From Defluviimonas sp. SAOS-178_SWC (GTDB lineage: Bacteria > Pseudomonadota > Alphaproteobacteria > Rhodobacterales > Rhodobacteraceae), in the NCBI RefSeq assembly GCF_039830135.1, contig NZ_CP156081.1:3210001-3274000 (forward strand): a stretch of DNA of 64,000 nt. Reading direction: 5' to 3'. The translations under genes were made by a program, and so were the position numbers. Below, piece after piece: positions 43,023 to 52,883 of this stretch (the stretch's first letter is position 1; each line of letters begins with the position of its first letter). Below the pieces are notes generated by a model. It did no database searches and was not told where the DNA came from. It saw only the letters and a list, made by a program, of their open reading frames with translations.

Positions 43023-43961
43023 CTATCTGGCCGCATGGCGGGCCTTGGCAAGTGGTCGATAGACAAGACCGACGGGCCCGGTCTCGTACCATCGGCGATG
43101 ACCCCGGTCCCGGGCGGATACGCCGAAGCTTTGCGAAACCCGGTCGATCATGATGGCGAGGCAGACAATCCCCAACCCCCCAACCGTGGCAATGCCCATG
43201 TCAAGACGACCGATTCCGCGCAGAACCATCTGGCCTAGACCCGTGACGGAGATCATCGAAGAGACCACGCTCATCGCCAGCGCCATCATTATGGTCTGAT
43301 TGACTCCTGCCATGATGGTTGGCGCAGCGAGTGGAAGCTCGATCTTGAGCAATGTCTGTCGACGGCTGGCCCCGAAGGCGCGCGCGGCCTCGACCATGTC
43401 GGGCCGCACCTGGCGGATGCCGAGATTGGTCAGTCGCACGACGGGAGGGAGCGCATAGATGAAGGTGACTATGACCCCCGAGACGTTACCGATCGAGAAA
43501 AGCATGACGACGGGGACCAGATACACGAAGGATGGGATCGTCTGCATCAGGTCAAGGATCGGTCGCAGGATTAGCCAGAAACGATCGCTCCGCGCGGCAT
43601 AGATCCCGAGCGGAATCCCGACAAGGGCGCAAAAGATCACGCAGGTCAGGACAATCGACAGAGATGTCATCGCTGGTTCCCACGCACCCATCAAGCCGAT
43701 GGCCAACATCGAGGCCCCGGCGATCAGCGCGATCCTGCGGCCACCTGCCTGCCACGCGATCAACAGGATGACCCCGTAGATCAAGAGATCGGGGGCACCG
43801 GTTAGGGCGCCTTCGAACCCCCGCAGAACAAGGTCGAAGGGAACCTTGATCGCCTGAAATATGTAGCGGAAATTCTCGACGACGTATTTCAGCGTCGCCT
43901 CGACCCAGTTACCCACCGGCAACCAAACCGTGTCGAAAATGTTGTACAGGTCCACTTTCAT
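43023..43961 (-). CDS. Glycine betaine/proline-type ABC permease (ProW-like)
   Basis: The 312-residue membrane protein has the BPD_transp_1 fold (MQTIPSFVYLVPVVMLF, GVIVTFIYALPPVVRLTNLGIRQV) typical of ProW/OpuAB. It follows the ATPase gene after four bases. With ProV and ProX genes in the same run it forms a quaternary-amine importer. Confidence 0.9.
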   Translation of the reverse strand: MKVDLYNIFDTVWLPVGNWVEATLKYVVENFRYIFQAIKVPFDLVLRGFEGALTGAPDLLIYGVILLIAWQAGGRRIALIAGASMLAIGLMGAWEPAMTSLSIVLTCVIFCALVGIPLGIYAARSDRFWLILRPILDLMQTIPSFVYLVPVVMLFSIGNVSGVIVTFIYALPPVVRLTNLGIRQVRPDMVEAARAFGASRRQTLLKIELPLAAPTIMAGVNQTIMMALAMSVVSSMISVTGLGQMVLRGIGRLDMGIATVGGLGIVCLAIMIDRVSQSFGVSARDRGHRRWYETGPVGLVYRPLAKARHAAR

Positions 43962-43965
43962 GCGT

Positions 43966-45024
43966 CTACCCTCGCAGCGCGCGCAGCGCGTCGGTGATGG
44001 TGATCTGCCCGACCGCCGCGCCGAACGGATCGGTCACCGTCAGAGGCTGCTGGTCAGACAAGAAGAGGTCGATGACGGCATCAAGCCGAGAGCCGGTGGA
44101 AATAGTCTTGGGCGTGACCTCGCGACCATCGAGCGGCGTCATGATGGTTTCCGCTCGCACCAATCCGATGCGGGAAATTCCTTTCACAAACTCCTGCACA
44201 TAGTCGTCGCTGGGCCGGGTGACGATTTCCTCGGGCGTTCCGATCTGGACGATCTCGCCATCGTTCATGATCGCGATGTGTCTGCCCATGCGGATCGCCT
44301 CATCCAGATCGTGGGTGATGAAGACGGTCGTCTTCTTCAGCTTGGTCGACAGTTCCAGAAACTGATCCTGCAACTGCCGCCGGATCAGGGGATCAAGCGC
44401 GGAGAAGGGTTCGTCCATCAGAAGGATTTCCGGATCGGCGGCGAGAGCGCGGGCCAGGCCGACGCGCTGCTGCATCCCGCCGGAAAGCTGATCCGGGTAG
44501 TGGTCCGCCCAGCCATCCAACCCCATCGAGGCCAGTGCCCTTTCCGCCGCGGCGCGGCGTTGCGCGGGCGGGATGTCGCGCACTTCAAGGCCAAAGGCGG
44601 CATTTTCCGCAAGCGTGCGATGGGGCCACAGCGCCATGTGCTGGAACACCATGCCGATCTTTTCGGCACGCAGCTGGCGCAGTTCGGATTCGCCCATCCG
44701 GTCGACTCTTGCACCTGCAACGTGAATCTCGCCCGAGGTGGGGTCGATCAACCGGTTGATATGGCGCACCAGGGTCGACTTGCCTGAACCTGACAGACCC
44801 ATGATGCAGAAGATCTCGCCGCGTTCGACCGTGAAGCTGACATTTCGTACACCGAGCACGCAGCCAAACTGGTCACGGACCTGTTCCTTGGAAAGGCCAC
44901 GCTCCTGCACGGCCCGCATCGCTTCGGCCTCGCGCTTGCCGTAGATCTTCCACAGGGCGCGGCATTCGATCTGGGGTTCGGACGCCGGCTCTCTCCGATC
45001 CGCTTTCGATGGGTTGTCTAACAT
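43966..45024 (-). CDS. Glycine betaine/proline-type ABC ATPase (ProV-like)
   Basis: The 352-residue ATPase has Walker [10 protein letters not shown], the Q-loop, signature [14 protein letters not shown], Walker [13 protein letters not shown] and a C-terminal CBS-like extension as in ProV. The start at MLDNPSKAD follows a GGAGG ribosome-binding site; an upstream in-frame start at 45117 would overlap the flavoprotein gene. It energises the ProWX importer. Confidence 0.9.
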   Translation of the reverse strand: MLDNPSKADRREPASEPQIECRALWKIYGKREAEAMRAVQERGLSKEQVRDQFGCVLGVRNVSFTVERGEIFCIMGLSGSGKSTLVRHINRLIDPTSGEIHVAGARVDRMGESELRQLRAEKIGMVFQHMALWPHRTLAENAAFGLEVRDIPPAQRRAAAERALASMGLDGWADHYPDQLSGGMQQRVGLARALAADPEILLMDEPFSALDPLIRRQLQDQFLELSTKLKKTTVFITHDLDEAIRMGRHIAIMNDGEIVQIGTPEEIVTRPSDDYVQEFVKGISRIGLVRAETIMTPLDGREVTPKTISTGSRLDAVIDLFLSDQQPLTVTDPFGAAVGQITITDALRALRG

Positions 45025-45103
45025 ACGGAACCTCCATGCGCCGATCGTTTGTCTGTTCCACATTGGGGCGACGCGGCCCAAGCCGGTTTTCGTTCGGCGG
45101 CTT

Positions 45104-47173
45104 TCAAAGTGAGGCACTCAGGCGCAATGAATCCAGAATGGCCGCGTGGATGTTGCGGCTGGAGATCGCGTCACCCACCCGGTAGAGTTCAAACCTGCCC
45201 TTCCCGGCACGGATCGGCTGCGGCGCGCTGGTGATCAGCGCATCCAGGTCGGTCACGCCATCGTTGACTGAATCACTGCGCAGGTCGAGGAAAAGCCCGT
45301 CCAGCGGCAGGGTGCCGCATTCAACAATCACCTGCGGCGCGCGCAACACCTTCTCTTCCAGCGTGACCTCGTTGACCAGCACAGCTTCCAGTTCGTTGCC
45401 TGCTCGCTGGACACGCCGCAGATGGTGTTCAAACAGCATCGGCGTGCTTAGCTGGTGCATTCGGCGCTTCCAGCCGAACCTTTCGCCATAAACCAGATCC
45501 TGGCCCATCTGGACATCCAGCGAAACCAAGGTGGTCGCCTTGCCCTGTTCGCCAGCCATCTCGGCGCAGAGCAGGGCAGGATGGCGGCCGGTGCCGTCAT
45601 AGATGATCGAGCTTTCGCGCAGCGCGACTTCCTTCGTCAGGATGTCCCAGACGCTGGTGCAGAGCTCGGCTCCGGGAAGCCAGCCGAGATCGGGCATTCC
45701 GCCGGTCGCTACGATCACCACGTCGGGATTTTCAGCGCGGACTTCGTCGGCCTCGACAAAGCGGTTGAGTCGAACTTCGACGCCGAGTCGTTCCAGCTCG
45801 GCCTCCCGCCACTGGACGATGCCGATCAGATCTTTGCGCCACGATCCCTTGGCACCCAGCAGAACCTGGCCGCCAAGCTCGCGGTTCGCCTCGAAGAGCA
45901 CGACCTTATGGCCGCGCTCGGCCGAGATGCGCGCGGCTTCGAGGCCGGCCGGGCCACCGCCGACGATGACCACCCCGCGCCCCGTTTCTGGGGAGGGGGC
46001 CGCATGATGGGGCAGTTTTGCCTCGCGGCCTGTTGCCGCATTGTGCAGACAGGCAGGCCGATAACCCGACATGCAATGAGTGGCGCCGATGCATGGACGG
46101 ATCCGGTCCTCTTGTCCCGCCGCGAGCTTGCGGACCAGATGCGGATCGGCGATATGGGCGCGGGTCATGCCGACCATGTCGAGCAGCCCCTGTCGGATAG
46201 CATGGCGGGCCGAGGCCACGTCCAGCACACGCGCGGCGTGGAAGACCGGCAGGCCGACCTCGCGCCGGAAGGTGCCGATCTTCTCGACCCAGGGGGCGAT
46301 CGGAGAATCCATCCCTGGCATACTGTCGCGGGCCTGACCGCGTTCGGTATCGGCACGACCATAATTGGCGTTGAAGAAGTCGAGCCCGGCCTCGGCCTGC
46401 AGGAGCTGCGCCGCAGCGATGCAATCGGCGAGCGACAGCCAGCCCTCACCGCCCTCTTCCACCGTCAGGCGCATCCCCACGATGAATTCGTCGCCGACCT
46501 GGCGGCGGATTTCCTGATGCACCAGAATTGGAAAACGCATCCGGTTCTCCAGAGAGCCGCCGAAACGGTCGGTGCGCTGGTTCATTGCCGGCGACATGAA
46601 CTGCCCGATCAGGTGGCCGGCAGCAATCGTTTCCAGCCCGTCAAGCCCACCCTCCTTACACCGTCGCGCAGCTGCACCGAAAGCCTTCACGACACGGGCG
46701 ATGTCGTGCTCATCCATTTCCTTGGGAAAGCTGCGATGCAGGGTCTCGCGGATCGGCGAGGGTCCGATGGTCGGCAGCCAGTTTCCGGCATAGGGCTCGC
46801 CGCGCCGGCCAAGATGGGTGATCTGGCACATCAACGCCGCGCCCTGACCGTGCATCCGTTCCGAGAACTGCTGAAAATAGGGAATGATCCGGTCATCCCC
46901 GACATAAAGCTGCTGGAAGACCGAGGGCGAATCCGGTGCCACATTGGAGGACCCGCCGAACATGCTGAGACTGATCCCGCCGACTGCCTTTTCCTCGTGG
47001 TAACGCTGATACCGCTCGGCGGGCATCCCACCCTCTTCCAGGCCGCAGGCATGGCTGGTGCTCATGATCCGGTTGCGCAGCGTCAAGTGCTTGATCTTCA
47101 ATGGCTCTAGCAACGGGTCACGGCGCGTGGCGGTTGCGGCGTCTTCCACAGTGTTAGGTGTCGGGCTGGTCAT
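45104..47173 (-). CDS. NADH:flavin oxidoreductase of the N-methylproline demethylase type
   Basis: The 689-residue protein has an OYE-like FMN barrel (LLEPLKIKHLTLRNRI, GLDGLETIAAGHLI, MNQRTDRFGGSLENR), an iron-sulfur cysteine cluster (RPCIGATHCMSG ... ACLHNAATGRE) and a C-terminal FAD/NAD domain (VVIVGGGPAGLEAAR). This is the trimethylamine dehydrogenase/StcD layout. In rhizobia StcD demethylates N-methylproline from proline betaine. The first cluster motif is CIGA rather than CIGC, a variation I recall from this subfamily. It lies between proX and proV. Confidence 0.83.
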   Translation of the reverse strand: MTSPTPNTVEDAATATRRDPLLEPLKIKHLTLRNRIMSTSHACGLEEGGMPAERYQRYHEEKAVGGISLSMFGGSSNVAPDSPSVFQQLYVGDDRIIPYFQQFSERMHGQGAALMCQITHLGRRGEPYAGNWLPTIGPSPIRETLHRSFPKEMDEHDIARVVKAFGAAARRCKEGGLDGLETIAAGHLIGQFMSPAMNQRTDRFGGSLENRMRFPILVHQEIRRQVGDEFIVGMRLTVEEGGEGWLSLADCIAAAQLLQAEAGLDFFNANYGRADTERGQARDSMPGMDSPIAPWVEKIGTFRREVGLPVFHAARVLDVASARHAIRQGLLDMVGMTRAHIADPHLVRKLAAGQEDRIRPCIGATHCMSGYRPACLHNAATGREAKLPHHAAPSPETGRGVVIVGGGPAGLEAARISAERGHKVVLFEANRELGGQVLLGAKGSWRKDLIGIVQWREAELERLGVEVRLNRFVEADEVRAENPDVVIVATGGMPDLGWLPGAELCTSVWDILTKEVALRESSIIYDGTGRHPALLCAEMAGEQGKATTLVSLDVQMGQDLVYGERFGWKRRMHQLSTPMLFEHHLRRVQRAGNELEAVLVNEVTLEEKVLRAPQVIVECGTLPLDGLFLDLRSDSVNDGVTDLDALITSAPQPIRAGKGRFELYRVGDAISSRNIHAAILDSLRLSASL

Positions 47174-47270
47174 GACGGATAGTATCCCGGTCGATGTACG
47201 GCATTGCTGGCGGATGGGGTCAGGTGGGGCGATATGCACCGCCCCACCATGTCATGTCTTTTCGGCCAGC

Positions 47271-48275
47271 TTACTGGCCAGCCTTCATCGCTTCATCGAT
47301 CCAGGAGTCATAGTCTGCCTGGTGTGCGGCGATCCACTCTTCGGCATTCTTGTAGATCTGCGCGCGGTCGGCGTTGCTTTCATACTCGCTCAGCAGTTCC
47401 GCATTCACTTCCTCGACAGGGACCGTCACAAGTTCGAAAAAGCGCGCGGCGGCGGGATTTTCCTCGGCGAATTTGCGGTTGGCGAGGATGCGGATGTTGT
47501 TCACATCGAAGCCCGAATTGCTGCCGTCTGGCTGGCTGGTGTCGGCAGCGTCATTATCAGGCAGCGACGAGAAGGGGACGTTCAGCTGCACCACGTCTTC
47601 ACCGGCCTTCAGCACCGAGCCAACCCAGAGCGGCGACCAGGTGTAATAGAGGATCGGACTTCCGGCCTTGTAGCGGGTGATCGTATCGGCGATCAGTGCG
47701 TAGTAGCTGCCCTGGTTATGGCTGACGTGATCGCGCAGGTCGAAGGCGTCCAGCTGGTGCTCGATGACGCGTTCGCAGCCCCAACCGGCTTCGCAGCCGG
47801 TCAGGTCTGCCTTCCCGTCCCCGTTGATGTCGAAGAGGGCGCTGATGGCGTGATCCGCAAGCTGGCCAAGGTTTTTGATACCGTATTTCTCGGCAGTCGC
47901 CTTGTCGATGAAATAGCCCTGCGTCACGTTCGGGGTAAGCATACCGATCCGTGTCAGCTTTTCGTCACCGCCCGCCTTTGCATAGGTGGCAGCATGCAAA
48001 CGGTCCCAGTGGATGGCGGTGTAGTCGGCGTCGCCCTGCGCAATGGCCAGATGCATGGGCGGATACTGGGCTTCAAGCGAGTCCTTCACTTCGTAGCCAA
48101 GACGTTCCAGCCCAATCTGGACAATCGCGTGCTGAAAGATGTGCCCGGTCTGGCCGGTGGCGATCGGTTGGATGGATTTGCCTTCGCCCGGCAGGCCATC
48201 AGCGAAAGCGGGCAGCCCCAGCATGATGCCGCCGGTAGTCGCGATGACCGCAAGGCTGTTTCTGAGAACAGACAT
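47271..48275 (-). CDS. Glycine-betaine-type ABC substrate-binding protein (ProX-like)
   Basis: The 334-residue protein has a signal peptide ending near LPAFADG, then IQPIATGQTGHIFQHAIVQIGLERLGYEV and AIHWDRLHAATYAKAGG, typical of OpuAC/ProX binding proteins that hold quaternary ammonium groups in an aromatic box. WSPLWV supplies aromatic residues. It belongs to the same minus-strand run as ProV and ProW, though separated from them by the flavoprotein gene. Confidence 0.88.
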   Translation of the reverse strand: MSVLRNSLAVIATTGGIMLGLPAFADGLPGEGKSIQPIATGQTGHIFQHAIVQIGLERLGYEVKDSLEAQYPPMHLAIAQGDADYTAIHWDRLHAATYAKAGGDEKLTRIGMLTPNVTQGYFIDKATAEKYGIKNLGQLADHAISALFDINGDGKADLTGCEAGWGCERVIEHQLDAFDLRDHVSHNQGSYYALIADTITRYKAGSPILYYTWSPLWVGSVLKAGEDVVQLNVPFSSLPDNDAADTSQPDGSNSGFDVNNIRILANRKFAEENPAAARFFELVTVPVEEVNAELLSEYESNADRAQIYKNAEEWIAAHQADYDSWIDEAMKAGQ

Positions 48276-48394
48276 CTTCTTTACTCCCTTTTTGTTTGGT
48301 TGGTCTTTCTTGTTGGCCCCGCCGGGATCTGATGTGGCGAAGGCTGTCGCTCAACTGCCCCCCGCAACGGTCGCACGGGGCATCGCGGATGGGC

Positions 48395-49942
48395 CTACTC
48401 GATCCCGTCCGGCAACTCGGCCTTGCGCCTGCGCACGAAATCCCGCAGCGCCTCGTCCTTGGCTGCGTCAAGCGGCGGCGGGCTATAGGCGGCAAGGCTC
48501 TTCACGGCAAGCTCTGTAGCCAGAACCGCGGAATCCTTAGCGCCTTCGTCGTGCCATTGTTCGTAAGTGTTCACGTCCGAGGTGCGCGGCACGAAGAAGG
48601 CGGTCTGATAGCGTTCGATCGTGTGCTGGCAGCCAAGGAAGTGGCCGCCCGGCCCCACCTCGGCAATGGCATCTGCGGCGAAATCTTCTGGCGTCAGCGA
48701 CACCCCTTGGGTCAAACGTTGCAGAATTGAGAGTTGCTCGACATCCAGCATGAACTTGGCGAAGGAGGCCGAAAGTCCGCTTTCCATCCAGCCTGCCGAG
48801 TGCAGAAAAAAGTTTCCTCCTGCAAGGATGGCAGGGAGCATAGTCTGGAGGGATTCGAACCCGGCCTGCACGTCCAATGCCTTGGCGCCGTGTCGCATGC
48901 CGCCCGTCCGCATCGGCAGCTTGTAACGCCGCGCCATTTGCCCGGTCAGGAAGGTCAGCACCTGCGTTTCGGAGGTGCCATACATCGGCGCACCGCTTTT
49001 CATCGAGACCGTCGAGAGCGTTGCGCCATAGATAACCGGCGCTCCGGCCCGGACGAGCTGGGCGTAGGCGACCCCGGCCAGCGCCTCGGCATTCAGTTGC
49101 GAAAAGGCCCCGGCGGTAGTGATCGGAGTGTTGGCGCCCTGCATGATGAACGGGCTGATGATGCAGGCCTGATTGGACGCGGCATAGACCCGGATCACCG
49201 AAAGCATCGTCTCGTCCCAGACAAGGGGCGAGTTGCAATTGGTCAGCGAGGTCATGACGGTATTGTCTTGAACAAAGTCCGCGCCGAAGAGAATGCGGCA
49301 CATCTCCAGACAGTCCTCGGCCCGCGAGGCATGGGTCACGCCGCCCATGAAGGGCTTGTCGGACAGGCTGATATGGCCGTAAAGCATGTCGAGATGGCGC
49401 TTGGCCACCGGAATGTCGGTCGGCTCGCAAACCGTACCGCCCGAGATGTTCAGCGACGGCGCCATATAGGCAAGTCGGACGAAATTCTCGAAATCCTCAA
49501 GCTGGGCGTAACGTCTTTCGCCAGTCAGGTCGCGGACATAGGGAGAACCGTAGATTGGCGCAAAACCCATGGATCGGCCGCCGATCCTGACCGAACGTTC
49601 CGGGTTTCGGGCGTGGTGGACATAATCGGCCGGCGCCAGCGCCACCAGAGACATGAGAAGGTCGCGCCCGATCCGTACTTTCGAACGTGCCTTGTCCACA
49701 TCGGCCCCCGCCTGGCGCCAGCTTTCAAGCGCAACAGGATCACGGAATTCGATCCCCTGCTCCTCCAGCAAACGCATCGACGCGTCATGGATCAGTTCGA
49801 TCCCGGCTTCGGAAATCAAGTCATAGACCGGAATCAACCGCTCTGGGATCCGGCTGTTGATCTGAGGGGCTTCCCCGGTCCCGCTTTGCGCACCACGCCG
49901 CCCACGCCTGGTTTCGCGATGAGAGCTCACGATTTCGGTCAT
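48395..49942 (-). CDS. Trimethylamine methyltransferase (MttB) family protein, non-pyrrolysine
   Basis: The 515-residue protein belongs to the MttB/COG5598 family: DASMRLLEEQGIEF near the start, ISGGTVCEPTDIP, and GGNFFLHSAGWMESGL near the C-terminus. No in-frame TAG (pyrrolysine) is present, so it is of the MtgB-like class that demethylates glycine betaine, proline betaine or carnitine to a corrinoid protein. No corrinoid protein gene is seen in the window. It is first in the run mttB-like, proX, stcD-like, proV, proW. Confidence 0.85.
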   Translation of the reverse strand: MTEIVSSHRETRRGRRGAQSGTGEAPQINSRIPERLIPVYDLISEAGIELIHDASMRLLEEQGIEFRDPVALESWRQAGADVDKARSKVRIGRDLLMSLVALAPADYVHHARNPERSVRIGGRSMGFAPIYGSPYVRDLTGERRYAQLEDFENFVRLAYMAPSLNISGGTVCEPTDIPVAKRHLDMLYGHISLSDKPFMGGVTHASRAEDCLEMCRILFGADFVQDNTVMTSLTNCNSPLVWDETMLSVIRVYAASNQACIISPFIMQGANTPITTAGAFSQLNAEALAGVAYAQLVRAGAPVIYGATLSTVSMKSGAPMYGTSETQVLTFLTGQMARRYKLPMRTGGMRHGAKALDVQAGFESLQTMLPAILAGGNFFLHSAGWMESGLSASFAKFMLDVEQLSILQRLTQGVSLTPEDFAADAIAEVGPGGHFLGCQHTIERYQTAFFVPRTSDVNTYEQWHDEGAKDSAVLATELAVKSLAAYSPPPLDAAKDEALRDFVRRRKAELPDGIE

Positions 49943-50406
49943 TGTCGTATTTGCCCCCGTATGGCCGCATTTGGACTCGCTAAAGAAAAGCTAGGGATCT
50001 CCGTAAAGCTGACAACTTGGAAAAAACTGATCAGTAGAGTAAGCACTGCTTAACAATATCGCGCCGAAATGCTGTAATGAAGCAGCGTCGGGGATCGGAT
50101 CAATCGCGGCATCGCTGTAGTCGGGCTGGCGACCGCGCTTTCACCGCTGATCCAGCACAGTGCTCCGTCCACATCGATTGTTCTTCCCGCGAAGCTGCAT
50201 CATGCGGCGACCACTGTCGACTGTAAGACAACCATGCACCTGGCAGCGTCGCAGTTCAGATCGAGAAGGCCTTGGCCCCGGCATTTGCAGACAACCCCTT
50301 CGTTCACCCCGGCAAACGTCAAGGGGAGTGGGCGAAACTTGGCGTTCAGGTGGCGATCCCTGAAACAGACAGCCTTCCATCAAGGCCGGCCGCATAAACA
50401 CAGTTG
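49943..50406. other. Intergenic region, control region of methyltransferase run
   Basis: There is no supported gene here. A plus-strand open stretch near 50248-50397 (QIEKALAPAFADNPFVHPGK) has no start codon and no recognised family. Sequence just before the methyltransferase gene (49970-50060) is AT-richer and may hold its promoter. Confidence 0.35.
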
Positions 50407-52863
50407 CTAGGCAAGCATTCTTGCGCTCGCAGGATCATAGAACGGAGCGAGGCTGATCTCCGCTGGGATTTCTCGCCCCTCCACCATGACAAAGTACTGC
50501 CCGCCTAGGAGCGCCTCCCTGCCGGAGAACCCGGCCGGTGGAGCCAGAAGGCAAAGGCCGACCGCCGTCCCTTGGGAATTGGACCAAGCTCCGGCCGTCA
50601 CATAGCCCGCAATGCTGCCGTCCCGCACGACCGGCTCATTGTGATGCAACAGGTGCGCCGGGTCGGCCAGTTTGACGAAGCACAGGAACGGCCCTTCGTT
50701 GGCGGCCTTGCGATCAAGATAGGCGTCACGACCGATAAACTTTATCCCCTTGTTCGGCTTGCAGGCAAAACCGAGCCCCATCTGATGCGGCGCATCGCTG
50801 TAGGCCATGTCGTGGCCCCAGTGGAGAAAGCCCTTCTCGATGCGGAGCGCGTTCAATGCCTCGCCGCCGGCCAGCCGCAGCCCCAGCCCCCTTCCCGCTT
50901 CGATTAGCACATCGAAGACATGCTCGGCGAAGTCGGGCGTCACGAAGATCTCCCAGCCAAGTTCGCCCGTGTAGGACAAGCGCTGCGCAAAGACATGTGC
51001 GTGCCCGATATGGAAGTGCCGGAGACTGTTGAACGGGAAGGCCGTGTTCGAGACGTCGATGTCGGCCACTGCGGCCAGCAGGTCACGCGATTTCGGACCG
51101 GCAACCGCCAGAACGCCATAGGCGGTGGTGGCATCGCGCAGGCGCACGTCCTCGTCCGCGCGCAAGGCATCGCGCAGATGCAGATAGTCACGCCGCGTAT
51201 GTGAGATCGAGCTCATCACCATGTAGGCGTCGTCGGCATGGCGCGCCACGGTAACATCGCTTTCGATCCCGCCGCGGTCGTTCAGCATCAGCGTATAGGC
51301 GACCCGGCCCACGGGCAGCGCCAGGTCGTTGGTGCAGACCCGTTGCAGGAAGGCCTCGGCATCCTTTCCCTCGACCATCAGCTTGCCCAGCATCGAATAG
51401 TCGAACATCGCCACCGCCTCGCGCGCCGCCTTCTGTTCGGCCTGCGCATGGGCGAACCAGCTTGGACGGCCAAAGCTGTAGTCGTATTGCGGTTTCACAC
51501 CCTCGGGCGCGAACCAGCCAGGGCGTTCCCATCCCTGAACCTCGGCGTAGCAGGCGCCGCGGGCTTTCATCGCGTGGTAGAACGGCGTCCGCCGCAGGTT
51601 TCGCGCGGTTTCGCGCTGACGGCCGGGCCAGTGCATCGCATAGGTCAAGATCAGCGTCTCCGGGCAACGCTCCCGAAGATAGGGATCGCGAGTCTGGAAC
51701 TCTTCGCAGCGCTTCGGATCCATCTCGCTAAGGTCGATTGGCGGATGGCCCTTCATGATCCACTGCGCAAGAGCCCGGCCGGCGCCGGGGCCCGACTGAA
51801 TGCCCGTGGAGTTGACCCCGGCCAAAACGTAGTAGCCCTTGACGTCCGGCGCCTCGCCAAGTGTGAAGCGACCGTCATAGGAATAGCTTTCCGGCCCGTT
51901 GAAGAAGGTTCGGATGCCGACATTCTGCAACACCGGCACCCGGTTCATCGCCAGTTCCAGCACATCCATCACGTCTTCTTCGACAAAAGGCAGGCTGTCG
52001 AAGCAGAACGTGTCCGGTATACCCTCTGTCCCCCAGGCCCTGGGATGGAAATGCGCGAAGCCGAAAAGCAGCTTGCCCGCATCTTCTTTCCAGTAGGTGC
52101 CGTCGCAATAGGACCGCAGGACCGGCAAGTTGCCCGAAAGACCAGCGATGGGTTCGGTGACGAGGTAGTAGTGTTCGCAGGCATGAAGCGGCACACCGAC
52201 GCCGTTCTGACGGCCCAGCTCGCGCGCCCACATACCGCCGCAATTCACCACGACATCGGCGGTGATCCGGCCTTGTTCGGTGCATACAGCCCGCGCCCTG
52301 CCGCCCTCGACCTCCACCGCCTCAATCTTCACGTGTTCGAAGATCTGCGCCCCGTGCATCCGCGCGCCTTTGGCCAAAGCGGTCGTCAGGTCTATGGGAT
52401 TGGCAGAGCCGTCGCTCGGCATATAGATGCCGCCCAGCACACCTTCGGGGTTCATCAGCGGCCAGCGCTCGGCGATCTCGGGCGCGGTCAGATAGTTTGC
52501 CTCAATCCCGAACAGCGAGGCGAAATCCGCCTTGCGTCTCAGTTCCGCCAGCCGTTCCTCGTTGATCGCGATCGAGATGGAGCCCGAGCGACGGTAGCCA
52601 GGATTCTGGCCCGTCTCGGCCTCGATGTCCTGCAAAAGCTCGATACCGTATTTTGCGAATGCGGTTGTCGCATGGCTGCCTTGCAACTGCCCGACCAGAC
52701 CTGCCGCATGCCAGGTGGTGCCAGAGGTAAGTTGCTTGCGCTCCAGAAGCACAACGTCTTTCCAGCCTTCCTTGGCCAGATGATAGGCAACAGAACAACC
52801 ATGAATGCCACCGCCGATGATAACGACTTGGGCATGGCTGGGTAGGGGCTTCGACACGGTCAA
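50407..52863 (-). CDS. Dimethylglycine/sarcosine-dehydrogenase-like FAD oxidoreductase with GcvT domain
   Basis: The 818-residue enzyme has an N-terminal FAD motif (VVIIGGGIHGCSVAYHLA), the LTSGTTWHAAG segment of covalent-FAD dimethylglycine/sarcosine dehydrogenases, and a C-terminal aminomethyltransferase (GcvT-like) folate-binding region (EAVAMFDYSMLGKLMVEG, LSYTGELGWEIFV). It oxidatively removes N-methyl groups and passes the one-carbon unit to tetrahydrofolate. It fits after the methyltransferase/flavoprotein steps of betaine breakdown. Confidence 0.88.
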   Translation of the reverse strand: MTVSKPLPSHAQVVIIGGGIHGCSVAYHLAKEGWKDVVLLERKQLTSGTTWHAAGLVGQLQGSHATTAFAKYGIELLQDIEAETGQNPGYRRSGSISIAINEERLAELRRKADFASLFGIEANYLTAPEIAERWPLMNPEGVLGGIYMPSDGSANPIDLTTALAKGARMHGAQIFEHVKIEAVEVEGGRARAVCTEQGRITADVVVNCGGMWARELGRQNGVGVPLHACEHYYLVTEPIAGLSGNLPVLRSYCDGTYWKEDAGKLLFGFAHFHPRAWGTEGIPDTFCFDSLPFVEEDVMDVLELAMNRVPVLQNVGIRTFFNGPESYSYDGRFTLGEAPDVKGYYVLAGVNSTGIQSGPGAGRALAQWIMKGHPPIDLSEMDPKRCEEFQTRDPYLRERCPETLILTYAMHWPGRQRETARNLRRTPFYHAMKARGACYAEVQGWERPGWFAPEGVKPQYDYSFGRPSWFAHAQAEQKAAREAVAMFDYSMLGKLMVEGKDAEAFLQRVCTNDLALPVGRVAYTLMLNDRGGIESDVTVARHADDAYMVMSSISHTRRDYLHLRDALRADEDVRLRDATTAYGVLAVAGPKSRDLLAAVADIDVSNTAFPFNSLRHFHIGHAHVFAQRLSYTGELGWEIFVTPDFAEHVFDVLIEAGRGLGLRLAGGEALNALRIEKGFLHWGHDMAYSDAPHQMGLGFACKPNKGIKFIGRDAYLDRKAANEGPFLCFVKLADPAHLLHHNEPVVRDGSIAGYVTAGAWSNSQGTAVGLCLLAPPAGFSGREALLGGQYFVMVEGREIPAEISLAPFYDPASARMLA

Positions 52864-52883
52864 TCTCCTGCCGCTTGGGGATG

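Noticed and set aside
48840..48875. tRNA T-arm-like string GGGTTCGAATCCC on the minus strand
   Set aside because: It lies inside the well-supported MttB-family gene (coding for AGFESL) and no cloverleaf could be built around it.
48395..49942. Pyrrolysine-containing trimethylamine methyltransferase
   Set aside because: No in-frame TAG occurs in the gene, and no pyrrolysine machinery is present in the window.
50248..50397. Short plus-strand frame QIEKALAPAFADNPF
   Set aside because: It has no start codon and no recognisable family; it was left as intergenic.
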